Source of the DNA: Alteromonas sp. KUL106
Lineage (GTDB): Bacteria; Pseudomonadota; Gammaproteobacteria; Enterobacterales; Alteromonadaceae
NCBI RefSeq assembly: GCF_009811415.1
Contig: NZ_BLIG01000049.1
Span: 1-52,671 of the forward strand
Direction: 5' to 3'
Length of the DNA stretch: 52,671 nucleotides
Part shown: piece after piece, positions 1 through 9,214 of the stretch
How positions within the stretch are numbered: position 1 is the first letter of the stretch
Layout of the letters: each line of letters opens with the position of its first letter
The notes under the pieces: model-generated
Told to the model about the DNA's origin: nothing
What the model saw: the letters and a program-made list of their open reading frames with translations, nothing else
Database searches by the model: none
Program-made: the position numbers and the translations under genes

Positions 1-11
1 AGAAGACGGAA

Positions 12-51
12 AGCGTAAAATTGGGCTACACAAAAACGACATGTAGCCCAA
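12..51 (-). terminator. Rho-independent terminator of the aroQ-accB-accC operon
   Basis: Perfect 9-bp inverted repeat TTGGGCTAC (21-29) / GTAGCCCAA (43-51). Read on the minus strand it is followed by TTTT. It lies just beyond the accC stop codon, as expected for the end of the operon. Confidence 0.8.
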
Positions 52-59
52 AGGGGGGA

Positions 60-1403
60 TTAGGCTAAGCCTAGCTTCTTTTCAAGGTAGTGAATATTAG
101 TACCACCTGCAAAGAAGTTTTCATCGGCCATAATGGCGCGTTGAAGCGGGATGTTTGTTTTAATGCCCTCAACCACAATCTCTTCGAGTGCATGACGCAT
201 ACGAGCAATGGCCTCGTCACGGCTTTCACCATAAGTGATAAGCTTTCCAATCATAGAGTCATAGTAAGGTGGCACATGGTAGCCTGCGTAAATATGCGAC
301 TCCCAACGAATTCCCAAACCGCCCGGCGCATGGAACATGGTGATAGGGCCTGGGCTTGGAATGAAGGTCTTCGGATCTTCAGCATTAATACGGCATTCAA
401 TCGCGTGGCCACGTATTTGAATTTGCGACTGATCAATCGATAAAGGCTGACCTGCTGCAATGCGAAGTTGCTCTTTAATAAGATCAACGCCGGTTATCAT
501 TTCAGATACGGGGTGTTCTACCTGAATCCGAGTGTTCATTTCGATGAAATAGAACTCACCGTTTTCGTAAAGGAACTCGAACGTACCTGCGCCGCGATAG
601 CCAATTTCGACACAGGCTCTTCGGCAGCGATCGCCAATTTTGGTGCGCATTTGCTCTGAAATACCTGGAGCAGGTGCTTCCTCAACGACTTTCTGGTGAC
701 GACGCTGCATTGAACAGTCACGCTCGCCTAAGTGAATAGCGTTACCTTGACCATCCGCTAACACTTGAATTTCAACGTGACGTGGGTTTTCTAGGAATTT
801 CTCCATGTAAACCGTCGAGTTACCAAAAGCTGCACCCGCTTCTGCCTGCGTTGTTTCGATAGCTTTGATGAGTTCTGCTTCACTGCGAACTACGCGCATA
901 CCACGACCACCGCCGCCGCCCGCAGCTTTAACAATGATTGGGTACCCAATACGTTTAGCAATAGCTTTGTTGCGTTCAACATCATCGGTTAAAGGACCAT
1001 CAGAGCCCGGAACGCAAGGTACGCCGGCTTTCTTCATGGCATTAATTGCAGAAACCTTGTCACCCATGAGGTTGATAGTTTCAGCTTTAGGTCCAATGAA
1101 AATAAAGCCACTCTTTTCTACGGCTTCAGCAAAGTCAGCGTTTTCAGCAAGAAAGCCATAGCCTGGGTGAATGGCAATAGAGTTGGTGACCTCGGCCGCC
1201 GCAATAATGCGGGGAATGTTAAGGTAGCTCTCGGTTGCCGATGCTTTACCAATACAAATTGATTCGTCAGCCAGCAACACGTGCTTTAAATTTTTGTCCG
1301 CGGTAGAGTGCACAGCTACGGTTTTGATGCCTAATTCTTTACAGGCTCTCAAAATGCGTAGGGCAATCTCACCACGGTTAGCAATAAGTACTTTATCTAG
1401 CAT
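60..1403 (-). CDS. accC: Biotin carboxylase subunit of acetyl-CoA carboxylase
   Basis: ATP-dependent carboxylation of the biotin on AccB, the first half-reaction of acetyl-CoA carboxylase and the committed step of fatty-acid synthesis; cytosolic. The 447-residue length is normal. The N-terminal fold begins LIANRGEIA. The ATP-grasp domain shows Lys116 and Lys159 and the glycine-rich loop after KAAGGGGG (159-166). The catalytic stretch FIEMNTRIQVEHP lies near residue 285-300. It starts 14 bp after accB and is the last gene of an aroQ-accB-accC operon ending in a hairpin terminator. Nothing looks damaged. AccA and AccD are not in the window, as is usual. Confidence 0.98.
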   Translation of the reverse strand: MLDKVLIANRGEIALRILRACKELGIKTVAVHSTADKNLKHVLLADESICIGKASATESYLNIPRIIAAAEVTNSIAIHPGYGFLAENADFAEAVEKSGFIFIGPKAETINLMGDKVSAINAMKKAGVPCVPGSDGPLTDDVERNKAIAKRIGYPIIVKAAGGGGGRGMRVVRSEAELIKAIETTQAEAGAAFGNSTVYMEKFLENPRHVEIQVLADGQGNAIHLGERDCSMQRRHQKVVEEAPAPGISEQMRTKIGDRCRRACVEIGYRGAGTFEFLYENGEFYFIEMNTRIQVEHPVSEMITGVDLIKEQLRIAAGQPLSIDQSQIQIRGHAIECRINAEDPKTFIPSPGPITMFHAPGGLGIRWESHIYAGYHVPPYYDSMIGKLITYGESRDEAIARMRHALEEIVVEGIKTNIPLQRAIMADENFFAGGTNIHYLEKKLGLA

Positions 1404-1417
1404 AGTTAAGCACTCGC

Positions 1418-1882
1418 TTATTCAATGATGAACATTGGCTGGTCAAATTCGACAGGATCTTGGTTTTCAACCAAGATTGCCTTAACCACGCCGGCTTTAT
1501 CTGCTTCGATTTGGTTCATCATTTTCATCGCTTCTACGATGCAAAGCGTGTCGCCTACTTTTACTTGCTGACCTACTTCAGCAAACGCCTTCGCAGTTGG
1601 AGACGATGCACGGTAGAAAGTACCTACCATAGGAGACTTAACAACGTGTCCTTCTGGTTGAGCAGGTTCTGCTGGTGCTTCTGATGCGGTTGTTGCTGCC
1701 GCAGCTGGCGCTGGTGCCATTTGCGGTGCAGCCGGCGCAGCAAAGCTGTAGTTCATTGGCGCTTGAATGCCAGTTGGACCACGGTGGATGCGAACAGACT
1801 CTTCGCCTTCAGTGATCTCTAGCTCGGCAATGCCAGATTCTTCCACGAGTTCGATGAGTTTTTTAATCTTTCTAATATCCAT
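1418..1882 (-). CDS. accB: Biotin carboxyl carrier protein of acetyl-CoA carboxylase
   Basis: Carries the biotin that shuttles CO2 from biotin carboxylase to the carboxyltransferase. At 154 residues it has the usual layout: a charged N-terminal helix region (1-35), an Ala/Pro-rich flexible linker (about 45-78) and a C-terminal biotinyl domain. The biotinylation motif EAMKMM puts the modified lysine at residue 120. It sits between aroQ (14 bp upstream) and accC (14 bp downstream) and is clearly co-transcribed with them. Confidence 0.97.
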   Translation of the reverse strand: MDIRKIKKLIELVEESGIAELEITEGEESVRIHRGPTGIQAPMNYSFAAPAAPQMAPAPAAAATTASEAPAEPAQPEGHVVKSPMVGTFYRASSPTAKAFAEVGQQVKVGDTLCIVEAMKMMNQIEADKAGVVKAILVENQDPVEFDQPMFIIE

Positions 1883-1896
1883 GTTCTGTCTCTGCG

Positions 1897-2337
1897 TTAT
1901 TTTAACGATTTCGGTAAATTGATTGCTGCAGTCAGCGCGAGCGAATAGCCCATGGCACCAAGGCCAACAATGACGCCAGATGCAACATCAGAAAAATAGG
2001 AATGATGACGAAACGGCTCACGGGCATGAACGTTCGACAAATGCACTTCAATAAACGGTATATTGACGCTCAACAGCGCGTCGCGAAGTGCGACACTGGT
2101 GTGCGTAAAAGCAGCAGGATTAATAATAATGACATCAACAGAGCCCATGGCTTGGTGCACGCGGTCGATCAGCTCATATTCAGCGTTAGACTGAAAGTGC
2201 ATCAAGGTCACGTTGCTCGAGGCAGCCTGCGCGTGCAAGTCATCCACGATGTCTTGCAACGTTTGCGTGCCGTACTTGTCGGGCTCTCTTTGGCCTAACA
2301 TATTTAGATTAGGGCCATTCAATAACAAAATGTTCAT
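1897..2337 (-). CDS. aroQ: Type II 3-dehydroquinate dehydratase
   Basis: Converts 3-dehydroquinate to 3-dehydroshikimate in the shikimate pathway. The 146-residue length and the N-terminal LLLNGPNLNMLG are diagnostic of the dodecameric type II enzyme. The loop with GQREPDKYG supplies the catalytic Arg/Tyr. NPAAFTHTS and HLSNVHAREPFRHHS give the Asn, His and Arg active-site residues. It is the first gene of the operon with accB and accC, an arrangement common in gammaproteobacteria. Confidence 0.97.
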   Translation of the reverse strand: MNILLLNGPNLNMLGQREPDKYGTQTLQDIVDDLHAQAASSNVTLMHFQSNAEYELIDRVHQAMGSVDVIIINPAAFTHTSVALRDALLSVNIPFIEVHLSNVHAREPFRHHSYFSDVASGVIVGLGAMGYSLALTAAINLPKSLK

Positions 2338-2452
2338 CTAGTTTGCTGCTATCTTCGGGAAAAAATCACTCATTTCGCCATTTCAACAAATTTTTGTGAT
2401 AGTTGCACGAAAAAACGCCAATTAATTTTCTCGTTTACTGTGTTAACTGATG

Positions 2453-2458
2453 ATTATA
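2453..2458 (-). promoter_or_regulatory. Candidate -10 element for the aroQ-accB-accC operon
   Basis: On the minus strand this reads TATAAT, about 115 bp upstream of the aroQ start in the only non-coding gap before the operon (2338-2582). The best -35-like hexamer is TTGCTG with a long 19-bp spacer, so the promoter is a weak prediction. Confidence 0.35.
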
Positions 2459-2582
2459 GTGATAGATAAAGTTTTCGCAGCAAAATACTGGTCTAATCAG
2501 GTGTTTTCGGCGCAAAGTTTGTGTGTGTTTTTTAGTGTTATCCCCTGCTTGCAGCGCTATTGAGAGGTATGAGTACGTGATC

Positions 2583-3551
2583 TTAATGCGGGGGATTAAT
2601 AGAGGTGTCGGCGAAGGAAAAAGGCACGCTTACGTATTTACCATGGTATTTCGCCACATAGATGCCGAAGTGCAAATGGGGTAAAGAAGAAAAGCCAGTG
2701 TTGCCGGTATAACCGATAAGTTGGCCCCGCTGCACTGTTTGCCCCAGTGTTACTGCCACGCCTTCATGTTTAAGGTGATAATACTCACCGGTGGTACCGT
2801 CAGTGTGAAGAATGGCGACATAATTTGCGTATTGAGCAAAGTCTGGCGTGGGCCCGCCTTTCGTTCCATCCTCTTTCATGTCTATGACTATCCCTTCTCT
2901 AGCGGCAAGAACAGGCGTTCCAATCGGCGCGGCGAAATCTAATGCATATCGCGACGGCCCTGAATGGCTGAATTCGCCGTTGAACCCTTGAACAATATGA
3001 TAGCTATCCGCAGGCTGTAAGGGCGAAAAATAGGGGTAGTCGCTGTCATGATTGGCATCAAGACGGCCCACCGTCCACTTAACTCGCATCGATGCCCAAA
3101 ACGCATTTGGATCTTCTGTCACACCTAAAGGAACAGATTCGTCCGTGTTTAAAAAAGCATTAGCGTGAAATTGGGGAGTAAGTTCACTTGTATCAGAGTG
3201 CAACTGAAACAGTTTGTCCGAATACAATGTAAGCACTACAGGTAACGAAACCTTTCGTTGAACTGATACTAAGTAAAGCGAGGAAGTTGAAGGGCTCAGC
3301 TCAAAGCAAAATCGCCTGTTATCAAAACAACCAATGTCTTTTGCCAAAACAGGCAAAGGTGCTAAAAGTAGACAACAAAAACTAAAAACAAATACACATT
3401 GCAACACTATCTTGAAGCAGCCTTTAGCATTAGCGTTAAAGGCCGCACTCCAAGTCCCGTTCGTTGATGACCTAGTCAGAACGCCCAGCCTCACGGATAC
3501 TGTTAGCCGGTGGTGTATTAAGCCATTCATTAGCATGGTCGGCAAAGGCAT
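2583..3551 (-). CDS. Secreted M23-family metallopeptidase (LytM-like)
   Basis: Predicted exported zinc metalloprotease of the lysostaphin/LytM fold. Such proteins cut or bind peptidoglycan peptides. A hydrophobic export signal ending PLPVLA lies at about residues 46-70. The C-terminal domain has HSGPSRYALDFAAPIGTPV, the Gly-rich Y(T)GNTG turn and the catalytic HLHFGIY motif, so both zinc-ligand regions appear intact. The longest ORF overlaps dsbD by 80 bp and puts about 45 residues before the signal sequence. A later GTG (3494 or 3407) is more plausible, but neither has a clear ribosome-binding site. The specific substrate is unknown. Confidence 0.8.
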   Translation of the reverse strand: MPLPTMLMNGLIHHRLTVSVRLGVLTRSSTNGTWSAAFNANAKGCFKIVLQCVFVFSFCCLLLAPLPVLAKDIGCFDNRRFCFELSPSTSSLYLVSVQRKVSLPVVLTLYSDKLFQLHSDTSELTPQFHANAFLNTDESVPLGVTEDPNAFWASMRVKWTVGRLDANHDSDYPYFSPLQPADSYHIVQGFNGEFSHSGPSRYALDFAAPIGTPVLAAREGIVIDMKEDGTKGGPTPDFAQYANYVAILHTDGTTGEYYHLKHEGVAVTLGQTVQRGQLIGYTGNTGFSSLPHLHFGIYVAKYHGKYVSVPFSFADTSINPPH

Positions 3552-5376
3552 CCGCTTTCATAAAACCAGTTACACGGGCTTTCGCTATTTCATTGCCATC
3601 TCTATCAAAGAACAAAATTGTGGGAAGTCCCAGCACGTTGAATGTATCAAAAACGTCCTGACGCTCTGGAGTGTTGTCGGTAAGATCCATTTGCATCCAC
3701 ACTGTATTGCTAAGCGCTTTGACGACGTTTGCGTCTGGGAAGGTGTATTGCTCGAATTCCTTGCAGGCCACACACCAGTCTGCGTACAGATCAACCATTA
3801 CGGTTTTACCATTGGCGTTAGCAGCGGCAATTTTATTGCGTAAGTCTGCCAAATCTTTTGCAATTATAAAGTCAGGATGACCCGCATGCTCCCGTTTTGT
3901 ATGCTCACCCCAAAGTCCGGTGTTAATGCCAGCTTGATAAGTCAGACCTGCACTACCCATGATCCCTACAGCAACTATCACGGCACGAACCAGCTTCATC
4001 ATTGAATTGGGCGAGGCGCGATTAATTGCCCAGTAGTAGCCAAACAAACCAAAGCCGAGTAATGCCCATAAAAACGCTGTGTACGGACTTGAGTATAAAC
4101 GTTCTATAAAGACAATCGCCACAGCCAGCATCATAAAGCCGAATGTCACTTTAACCACATTCATCCAATTACCCGCCTTTGGCAATAGCTTACCGCCCGT
4201 CACGCCAAAGAGAATAAGCGGCACACCCATACCAATACTCAGTAAATAAAGCGAGATGAAGCCGAGTGTCATATCGCCAGTCTGGGCGATAAATAACAAA
4301 ATACCGGTTAGCGGTGCGGTGGTGCAAGGAGAGGCAATAAGCCCTGACAATACGCCCATTATGAACACGCCCGCAAAGCTGCCAGGCGTCTGGTTGTTAC
4401 TCATATGAGTAAGCTTTTCTTGATATTTCGCTGGAAGCTGAATTTCAAAACCACCGAACAACGCGATGGCGAGGGCCACAAACAATACGATGAAAACGCC
4501 GAGTACCAAGGGGTGTTGAAGTGCTGCCTGAAACTGTGCGCCTGCCACTGCTACGACTAGACCAAGCAGTGAGTAGGTAATGGCCATGCCTTGCACATAC
4601 ACAAATGTTAGCCAGAAAGCATGTGAAACGGTTTTGGGCTTGCCTTGACCAATAACAATACCGGACACGATGGGATACATAGGGAACACGCATGGAGTAA
4701 ACGCTAAGCCGATGCCCAACGCAAAAAAGAGAGCAAGGGTAAGGGGCAGGTTATCTTTATCGATAAGCTTTTGCGCCAAGTTAAATTGCTCGCTTTGCGA
4801 CGACGAGGTTAACGTGTTATCCGAACGTGTCGTCGTACCCGCGTTTGTAGCGGAACTGCTTCCTACCTCGTTTAAATACACGACTTTTATAGTGGGGGGA
4901 TAGCAGAGCCCAGCATCCGCACAGCCCTGATAGCGAACTTTAACCACACCATCACGACTGGCAGCTGTAATGGGTAGAGTAATGGATAGCTCGTCATAAA
5001 AAACCTCAGACTCACCGAAAAATTCATCCTCAATCATCACGCCGCTTGGGAAAGCGGGTTCGCCAATTTCGGCGTTTTTAGCCACAAATTTAAACTGCTT
5101 CAAGTACAAGTAATAACCGTCAGCAATATCAAAGGTAAGGGTTAAGGCGTCGTCTCTCTGGTCAAAGTCGAACGAAAAAGCTTGCTCTACATCTAAAAAC
5201 TGGGGCTCATCGACAAATGGGTCATTAAAGGCATCTGGCACCTGAGCAAACGCAGCGGCGCCTAACAGCGACATTAAACAAAGCACTGAAGTGACGTATG
5301 CAGTGAAGCGATGAATAATTGAAGCAGTCGGGAGGGGGGCCGACATGAAAAACATAGTCATAAAGTTACGGTTCAT
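3472..5376 (-). CDS. dsbD: Thiol:disulfide interchange protein DsbD
   Basis: Passes electrons from cytosolic thioredoxin across the inner membrane to periplasmic DsbC/DsbG and cytochrome-maturation partners. The 634-residue protein has all three modules. A signal peptide is followed by the periplasmic alpha domain with its cysteine pair in GCADAGLCYPP. A membrane domain of about eight helices has one cysteine in FTPCVFP and one in ASPCTTAP. The periplasmic thioredoxin-like gamma domain has CVAC at 535-538. All six redox cysteines are present. cutA lies 49 bp upstream in the same orientation, a classic pairing. Confidence 0.96.
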   Translation of the reverse strand: MNRNFMTMFFMSAPLPTASIIHRFTAYVTSVLCLMSLLGAAAFAQVPDAFNDPFVDEPQFLDVEQAFSFDFDQRDDALTLTFDIADGYYLYLKQFKFVAKNAEIGEPAFPSGVMIEDEFFGESEVFYDELSITLPITAASRDGVVKVRYQGCADAGLCYPPTIKVVYLNEVGSSSATNAGTTTRSDNTLTSSSQSEQFNLAQKLIDKDNLPLTLALFFALGIGLAFTPCVFPMYPIVSGIVIGQGKPKTVSHAFWLTFVYVQGMAITYSLLGLVVAVAGAQFQAALQHPLVLGVFIVLFVALAIALFGGFEIQLPAKYQEKLTHMSNNQTPGSFAGVFIMGVLSGLIASPCTTAPLTGILLFIAQTGDMTLGFISLYLLSIGMGVPLILFGVTGGKLLPKAGNWMNVVKVTFGFMMLAVAIVFIERLYSSPYTAFLWALLGFGLFGYYWAINRASPNSMMKLVRAVIVAVGIMGSAGLTYQAGINTGLWGEHTKREHAGHPDFIIAKDLADLRNKIAAANANGKTVMVDLYADWCVACKEFEQYTFPDANVVKALSNTVWMQMDLTDNTPERQDVFDTFNVLGLPTILFFDRDGNEIAKARVTGFMKADAFADHANEWLNTPPANSIREAGRSD

Positions 5377-5425
5377 TTTATCTATATTATCGTTTTGATT
5401 ATTTTTGTTTAGCTAGCTCTGCAAA

Positions 5426-5740
5426 CTAATTCTGCAACGTAGTTTGTAACCATTGGCCATAAGCGCTACTTGCCTCGGCGTTAAGCTCTAGCCATTCAGG
5501 TACATCATACGGATGAAGCTCGCTTACTCTATCAAATGCTTGAAGTACATTTTGCGTGTTGGTCTTGATGACAAGCTGACATTCCATGTCGATTTCTATT
5601 TTTCCTTGCCACTTATAGACCGACTCAATCCCTTTTATGATATTTACGCAGGCGGCGAGTTTTTCCTCAACTAGCGCGCTGGCAATCAATTGTGCCGTCT
5701 TCTCATCCGGCGTGGTACACAATACAAGCTTTATTGTCAT
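5426..5740 (-). CDS. cutA: CutA family divalent-cation tolerance protein
   Basis: Small trimeric ferredoxin-like protein of 104 residues, historically linked to divalent-cation tolerance; its molecular role is still unclear. The N-terminal LCTTPDEKTAQLIASALVEEKLAACVN and the central ESVYKWQGKIE are family hallmarks. It precedes dsbD in the same orientation and is probably co-transcribed with it. Confidence 0.93.
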   Translation of the reverse strand: MTIKLVLCTTPDEKTAQLIASALVEEKLAACVNIIKGIESVYKWQGKIEIDMECQLVIKTNTQNVLQAFDRVSELHPYDVPEWLELNAEASSAYGQWLQTTLQN

Positions 5741-5959
5741 GGCTAACGTTACCTATTTATGCTTTTTTTATTCGTACAGCAAAGATCAACACGCCCTAAA
5801 TAGACCTAAAAAGAATCACCATTCTTTCACAAACAAAGTATATCACGGTCGTTATCGGTCGCTTTACGTGTCTATTTAAACGAAATGATGGGCACCTTTT
5901 CTTGTTATTACGTACAAAGTCACTATAACGGGTTATGAATACATAAAAGAGGAAAAGTT

Positions 5960-6481
5960 TTGCGGGTTTTATTTTTACTGTTTGCCCTATTACCTATTTT
6001 AGAGATTGCGCTGCTGATTAATGTGGGAAGCGTGATCGGCGGTTGGAATACCGTAGGCTTGGTGATTTTATCAGCATTTATTGGTGCGTACTTTGTTAAA
6101 CGCGAGGGTGTGAGTACCTTGCAGACTGCACAAGAAAAGATGCAGCGAAATGAGGTGCCGGGAAAAGAGTTAGTTGAAGGTTTGATGCTGGTGGTAGCCG
6201 GTATTTTACTGGTCACGCCGGGCTTTATTACGGATATTTTCGGCTTCTTGTTAGCTATGCCTGGTTCACGTCATTTCTTTGCTGCACAGGTTGGCAAGCA
6301 TATGAAAATGCGGGTTGTCACTCCAGGAATGGGGCCTGGTGCAGGTTTCGGGCAAGGCCAATCTCCCTTTGGACAGAGCCCATTTAGCGACAGACCCGAG
6401 TCAAGCCAAAGCGGTGACGATATTATTGAGGGTGAGTATACCGATTACACCAAGAATGACCCTGATAAACGCTTAAAATAG
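5960..6481 (+). CDS. fxsA: FxsA family membrane protein
   Basis: Inner-membrane protein of the FxsA family, named for suppressing phage T7 exclusion in F-plasmid cells when overproduced. The 173-residue protein has four hydrophobic segments: residues 1-20, 23-46, and a pair near 72-105. A Gly/Pro/Ser/Gln-rich hydrophilic tail follows. The start is TTG: AGAGGA (5948-5953) lies 6 nt upstream and the translation begins directly at the first membrane helix. It sits just upstream of groESL, as in many gammaproteobacteria. A short inverted repeat (ATGCCA 6521-6526 / TGGCAT 6541-6546) follows but has no U-tract. Confidence 0.92.
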   Translation: MRVLFLLFALLPILEIALLINVGSVIGGWNTVGLVILSAFIGAYFVKREGVSTLQTAQEKMQRNEVPGKELVEGLMLVVAGILLVTPGFITDIFGFLLAMPGSRHFFAAQVGKHMKMRVVTPGMGPGAGFGQGQSPFGQSPFSDRPESSQSGDDIIEGEYTDYTKNDPDKRLK

Positions 6482-6633
6482 ACGTTCTTTCCCATTTATC
6501 TACTTTTTTACCCCAACCTTATGCCATTTATCGTCATAGATGGCATTCCCATGACTACATGCCACGTTAAATTTTTTGAAAAAATAAATATTTAGCGAAA
6601 AAACCAATTTTTTTACATTTTTTTATTTAAAAA

Positions 6634-6666
6634 CCCTTGAAGTTATCTGGGTACTACCCCATCTAT
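6634..6666 (+). promoter_or_regulatory. Sigma-32 (heat-shock) promoter of groESL
   Basis: The -35 CTTGAAG (6636-6642) and -10 CCCCATCTAT (6657-6666) are separated by 14 bp, matching the RpoH consensus CTTGAAA-N11-16-CCCCATNT. The promoter lies about 120 bp upstream of the groES start. The rest of the 303-bp fxsA-groES gap is AT-rich, with no gene seen. Confidence 0.9.
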
Positions 6667-6784
6667 CCGTGCAGAAACGATTTTAACTGCTCAGTAATGA
6701 GCAACCCAAGCACACAACATTCAGATTGTCTGGGTGTTGGTATCAATATTACTTTGAATAGTGGAATTTTCAGGAGACTTGAAA

Positions 6785-7075
6785 ATGGCAATTCGTCCTT
6801 TACACGACCGCGTAATCCTTAAGCGCGCAGAGCAAGAAAGCAAATCTGCAGGCGGTATCGTTCTGACTGGTTCTGCAGCAGAAAAATCTACACGCGGTGA
6901 AGTGATCGCAGTAGGTAACGGTCGCATCCTTGAGAACGGTGAAGTAAAAGCGCTAGACGTTAAAGTTGGCGACACCGTTATTTTCAACGACGGTTACGGC
7001 GTTAAAACAGAAAAGCTGGATGGTGAAGAAGTACTTATCCTAAGCGAAAGCGACATTCTAGCGATTGTTGAGTAA
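6785..7075 (+). CDS. groES: Co-chaperonin GroES
   Basis: The 10-kDa lid of the GroEL folding chamber, cytosolic. The real start is the ATG at 6785, preceded by AGGAG (6772-6776) at 8-nt spacing, giving the canonical 96 residues beginning MAIRPLHDRV. An upstream in-frame start would add eight non-conserved residues. The mobile loop around GGIVLTGSAAEKS (residues 17-33) contacts GroEL. It is expressed from the sigma-32 promoter and followed 40 bp later by groEL. Confidence 0.98.
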   Translation: MAIRPLHDRVILKRAEQESKSAGGIVLTGSAAEKSTRGEVIAVGNGRILENGEVKALDVKVGDTVIFNDGYGVKTEKLDGEEVLILSESDILAIVE

Positions 7076-7115
7076 TTACAACTAACGTTAAAACGAATTT
7101 TAGAGGAATTGAATC

Positions 7116-8753
7116 ATGGCAGCTAAAGAAGTACGTTTTGGTGATGACGCTCGCAGTAAAATGCTAAAAGGCGTAAACATACTAGCCAACGCAGTTAAAG
7201 TAACACTTGGTCCAAAAGGACGTAACGTTGTTCTAGATAAGTCATTCGGCGCTCCAACTATTACTAAAGATGGTGTATCTGTAGCGAAGGAAATCGAACT
7301 TGAAGACAAGTTTGAGAACATGGGCGCACAGATGGTTAAAGAAGTTGCGTCTAAAGCAAACGACGAAGCCGGTGACGGTACAACCACTGCTACTGTACTT
7401 GCGCAAGCAATCGTTACTGAAGGTCTTAAGAGCGTTGCAGCGGGCATGAACCCAATGGACCTTAAGCGCGGTATCGACAAAGCAGTTATTGCAGCAGTTG
7501 AAGAGCTTAAAGCCCTTTCTACTGACTGTGCAGACAGCAAGTCTATCGCTCAAGTAGGTACTATTTCTGCAAACTCTGACTCAGAAGTGGGCGATATCAT
7601 TGCACAAGCAATGGAAAAAGTAGGTAAAGAAGGTGTTATCACTGTTGAAGAAGGTCAGGCACTTCAAAACGAACTAGACGTTGTTGAAGGTATGCAGTTC
7701 GACCGTGGTTACCTATCTCCATACTTCATCAACAACCAAGAAAACGGTACTGTTGAACTAGACAACCCGTTCATCCTATTGGTTGACAAGAAGATCTCTA
7801 ACATCCGCGAACTACTTCCTACCCTTGAAGGCGTAGCGAAAGCAGGTAAGCCGCTAATGATCATCGCTGAAGATGTTGAAGGCGAAGCGCTTGCTACACT
7901 AGTAGTAAACAACATGCGCGGTATTGTTAAAGTTGCAGCGGTTAAAGCACCAGGTTTTGGTGACCGTCGTAAAGCAATGCTTCAAGACATCGCTATCCTA
8001 ACGGGTGGTACAGTAATCTCTGAAGAGATTGGCCTAGACCTTGAAAAAGTTCAGCTTGAAGACCTAGGTACTGCTAAGCGCGTAGTTATCAACAAAGACA
8101 ACACCACTGTTGTTGACGGTAACGGCGACCAAGAAGCGATTGAAGGCCGTTGTGCTCAAATCAAAGGTCAAATCGAAGAGTCTACGTCTGACTACGACAA
8201 AGAGAAGCTTCAAGAGCGTCTAGCTAAACTTTCAGGCGGTGTTGCAGTCATTAAAGTGGGTGCAGCAACTGAAGTTGAAATGAAAGAGAAGAAAGACCGC
8301 GTAGAAGATGCACTTCATGCAACGCGCGCAGCGGTTGAAGAAGGTGTGGTACCTGGTGGTGGTGTGGCACTAGTTCGTGCAGCAGCTAAACTTGCTGACC
8401 TAACTGGTGACAACGAAGACCAAACTGTAGGTATTAAGCTTGCACTGCGTGCAATGGAAGCGCCTCTACGTCAAATCTCTATCAACTCAGGTGCCGAAGC
8501 ATCGGTAGTAGTTAACGCAGTGAAAAACGGCGAAGGTAACTTTGGTTACAACGCAGGTAACGACACTTACGGCGACATGCTAGAGATGGGTATCCTTGAC
8601 CCAACTAAAGTAACGCGCTCTGCACTACAGTTCGCATCTTCAATTGCTTCACTAATGATCACGACTGAAGCAATGGTAGCTGAGCTACCTAAAGACGACG
8701 CACCAGGAATGCCTGACATGGGCGGCATGGGCGGAATGGGCGGCATGATGTAA
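7116..8753 (+). CDS. groEL: Chaperonin GroEL
   Basis: The 60-kDa ATP-driven folding chaperonin. The 545 residues begin AAKEVRFGDDARSKML, contain the ATP-site motif GDGTTTATVLA near residue 86, and end in the flexible GGM repeat tail. Codon use is strongly biased, as expected for a very highly expressed gene. It forms one operon with groES. A GAGGAA ribosome-binding site precedes the start. Confidence 0.99.
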   Translation: MAAKEVRFGDDARSKMLKGVNILANAVKVTLGPKGRNVVLDKSFGAPTITKDGVSVAKEIELEDKFENMGAQMVKEVASKANDEAGDGTTTATVLAQAIVTEGLKSVAAGMNPMDLKRGIDKAVIAAVEELKALSTDCADSKSIAQVGTISANSDSEVGDIIAQAMEKVGKEGVITVEEGQALQNELDVVEGMQFDRGYLSPYFINNQENGTVELDNPFILLVDKKISNIRELLPTLEGVAKAGKPLMIIAEDVEGEALATLVVNNMRGIVKVAAVKAPGFGDRRKAMLQDIAILTGGTVISEEIGLDLEKVQLEDLGTAKRVVINKDNTTVVDGNGDQEAIEGRCAQIKGQIEESTSDYDKEKLQERLAKLSGGVAVIKVGAATEVEMKEKKDRVEDALHATRAAVEEGVVPGGGVALVRAAAKLADLTGDNEDQTVGIKLALRAMEAPLRQISINSGAEASVVVNAVKNGEGNFGYNAGNDTYGDMLEMGILDPTKVTRSALQFASSIASLMITTEAMVAELPKDDAPGMPDMGGMGGMGGMM

Positions 8754-8804
8754 GAATCGCCCCGCTTTCAGGGTCATTATAAATCAATGACTTAGAAGCC
8801 TATC

Positions 8805-8855
8805 GAAACCAACTGTGGTACGTTTTGTGTCACGGTTGGTTTCACACTTTTCCCT
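8805..8855 (+). terminator. Probable groESL terminator hairpin
   Basis: Thirteen-bp stem GAAACCAACTGTG (8805-8817) / CACGGTTGGTTTC (8831-8843), with one G-U pair and a 13-nt loop, about 50 bp after the groEL stop. The following U-tract is weak (ACACTTTTCCC), so read-through or another role is possible. Confidence 0.5.
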
Positions 8856-9214
8856 TAATCTTTTTCTACGATATTCCATCAGCTTTCCAATAGCTACCCC
8901 TTATCTTTACCTCAATCAAATAAGCTCTGTATGGCTCGCTACGATCACGTAACGTAGACATAAGCCAGTGCCTTACTGTGTCTGAAAGTCTTCTCACAGA
9001 AGACCTCACGATCTCCTATGAGTACAGGGGGGAGGGGGCGAGGTAATACCCTTCATATGCGATTGCGGCGTCCCATGCTTTTTGAAAAAAACGTGTGTTA
9101 CTTTTGGTCATTTTTTGACTTCGACCTTTTCTTAAAAGCGGAATCAAACTCGGGTAGTATGAAAGATTCCTATTGGATAAATTTAATAACGCATATAAGT
9201 AAGGGAGTATTTAA
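8856..9214 (+). other. Non-coding stretch at the core-island boundary
   Basis: No convincing gene is seen. The stretch holds a perfect 7-bp palindromic arm pair GTCTTCT/AGAAGAC (8988-9004, 3-nt loop) and a G-rich run (9027-9043). A good ribosome-binding site (AAGGGAG near 9201) serves the next gene. The left edge of the island probably lies here, but no sequence repeated near the integrase was recognised. Confidence 0.4.

Noticed and set aside
60..1403. Open frames on the opposite strand of accC (for example 90-443 and 865-1161)
   Set aside because: They are antisense shadows of a fully conserved gene, with no ribosome-binding sites or recognisable protein families.
3334..3843. A 169-codon plus-strand frame across the dsbD/M23 junction
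   Set aside because: Both opposite-strand genes are conserved; the frame has no family features.
6521..6546. Terminator after fxsA
   Set aside because: The 6-bp arms lack a U-tract and are too weak to call.
8805..8843. groEL downstream hairpin as an integrase attachment core
   Set aside because: No matching sequence was found near the integrase, and a terminator explains the hairpin.
9027..9043. G-rich run as a possible G-quadruplex
   Set aside because: Only two long G runs with the later ones too short; four proper tracts are not present.
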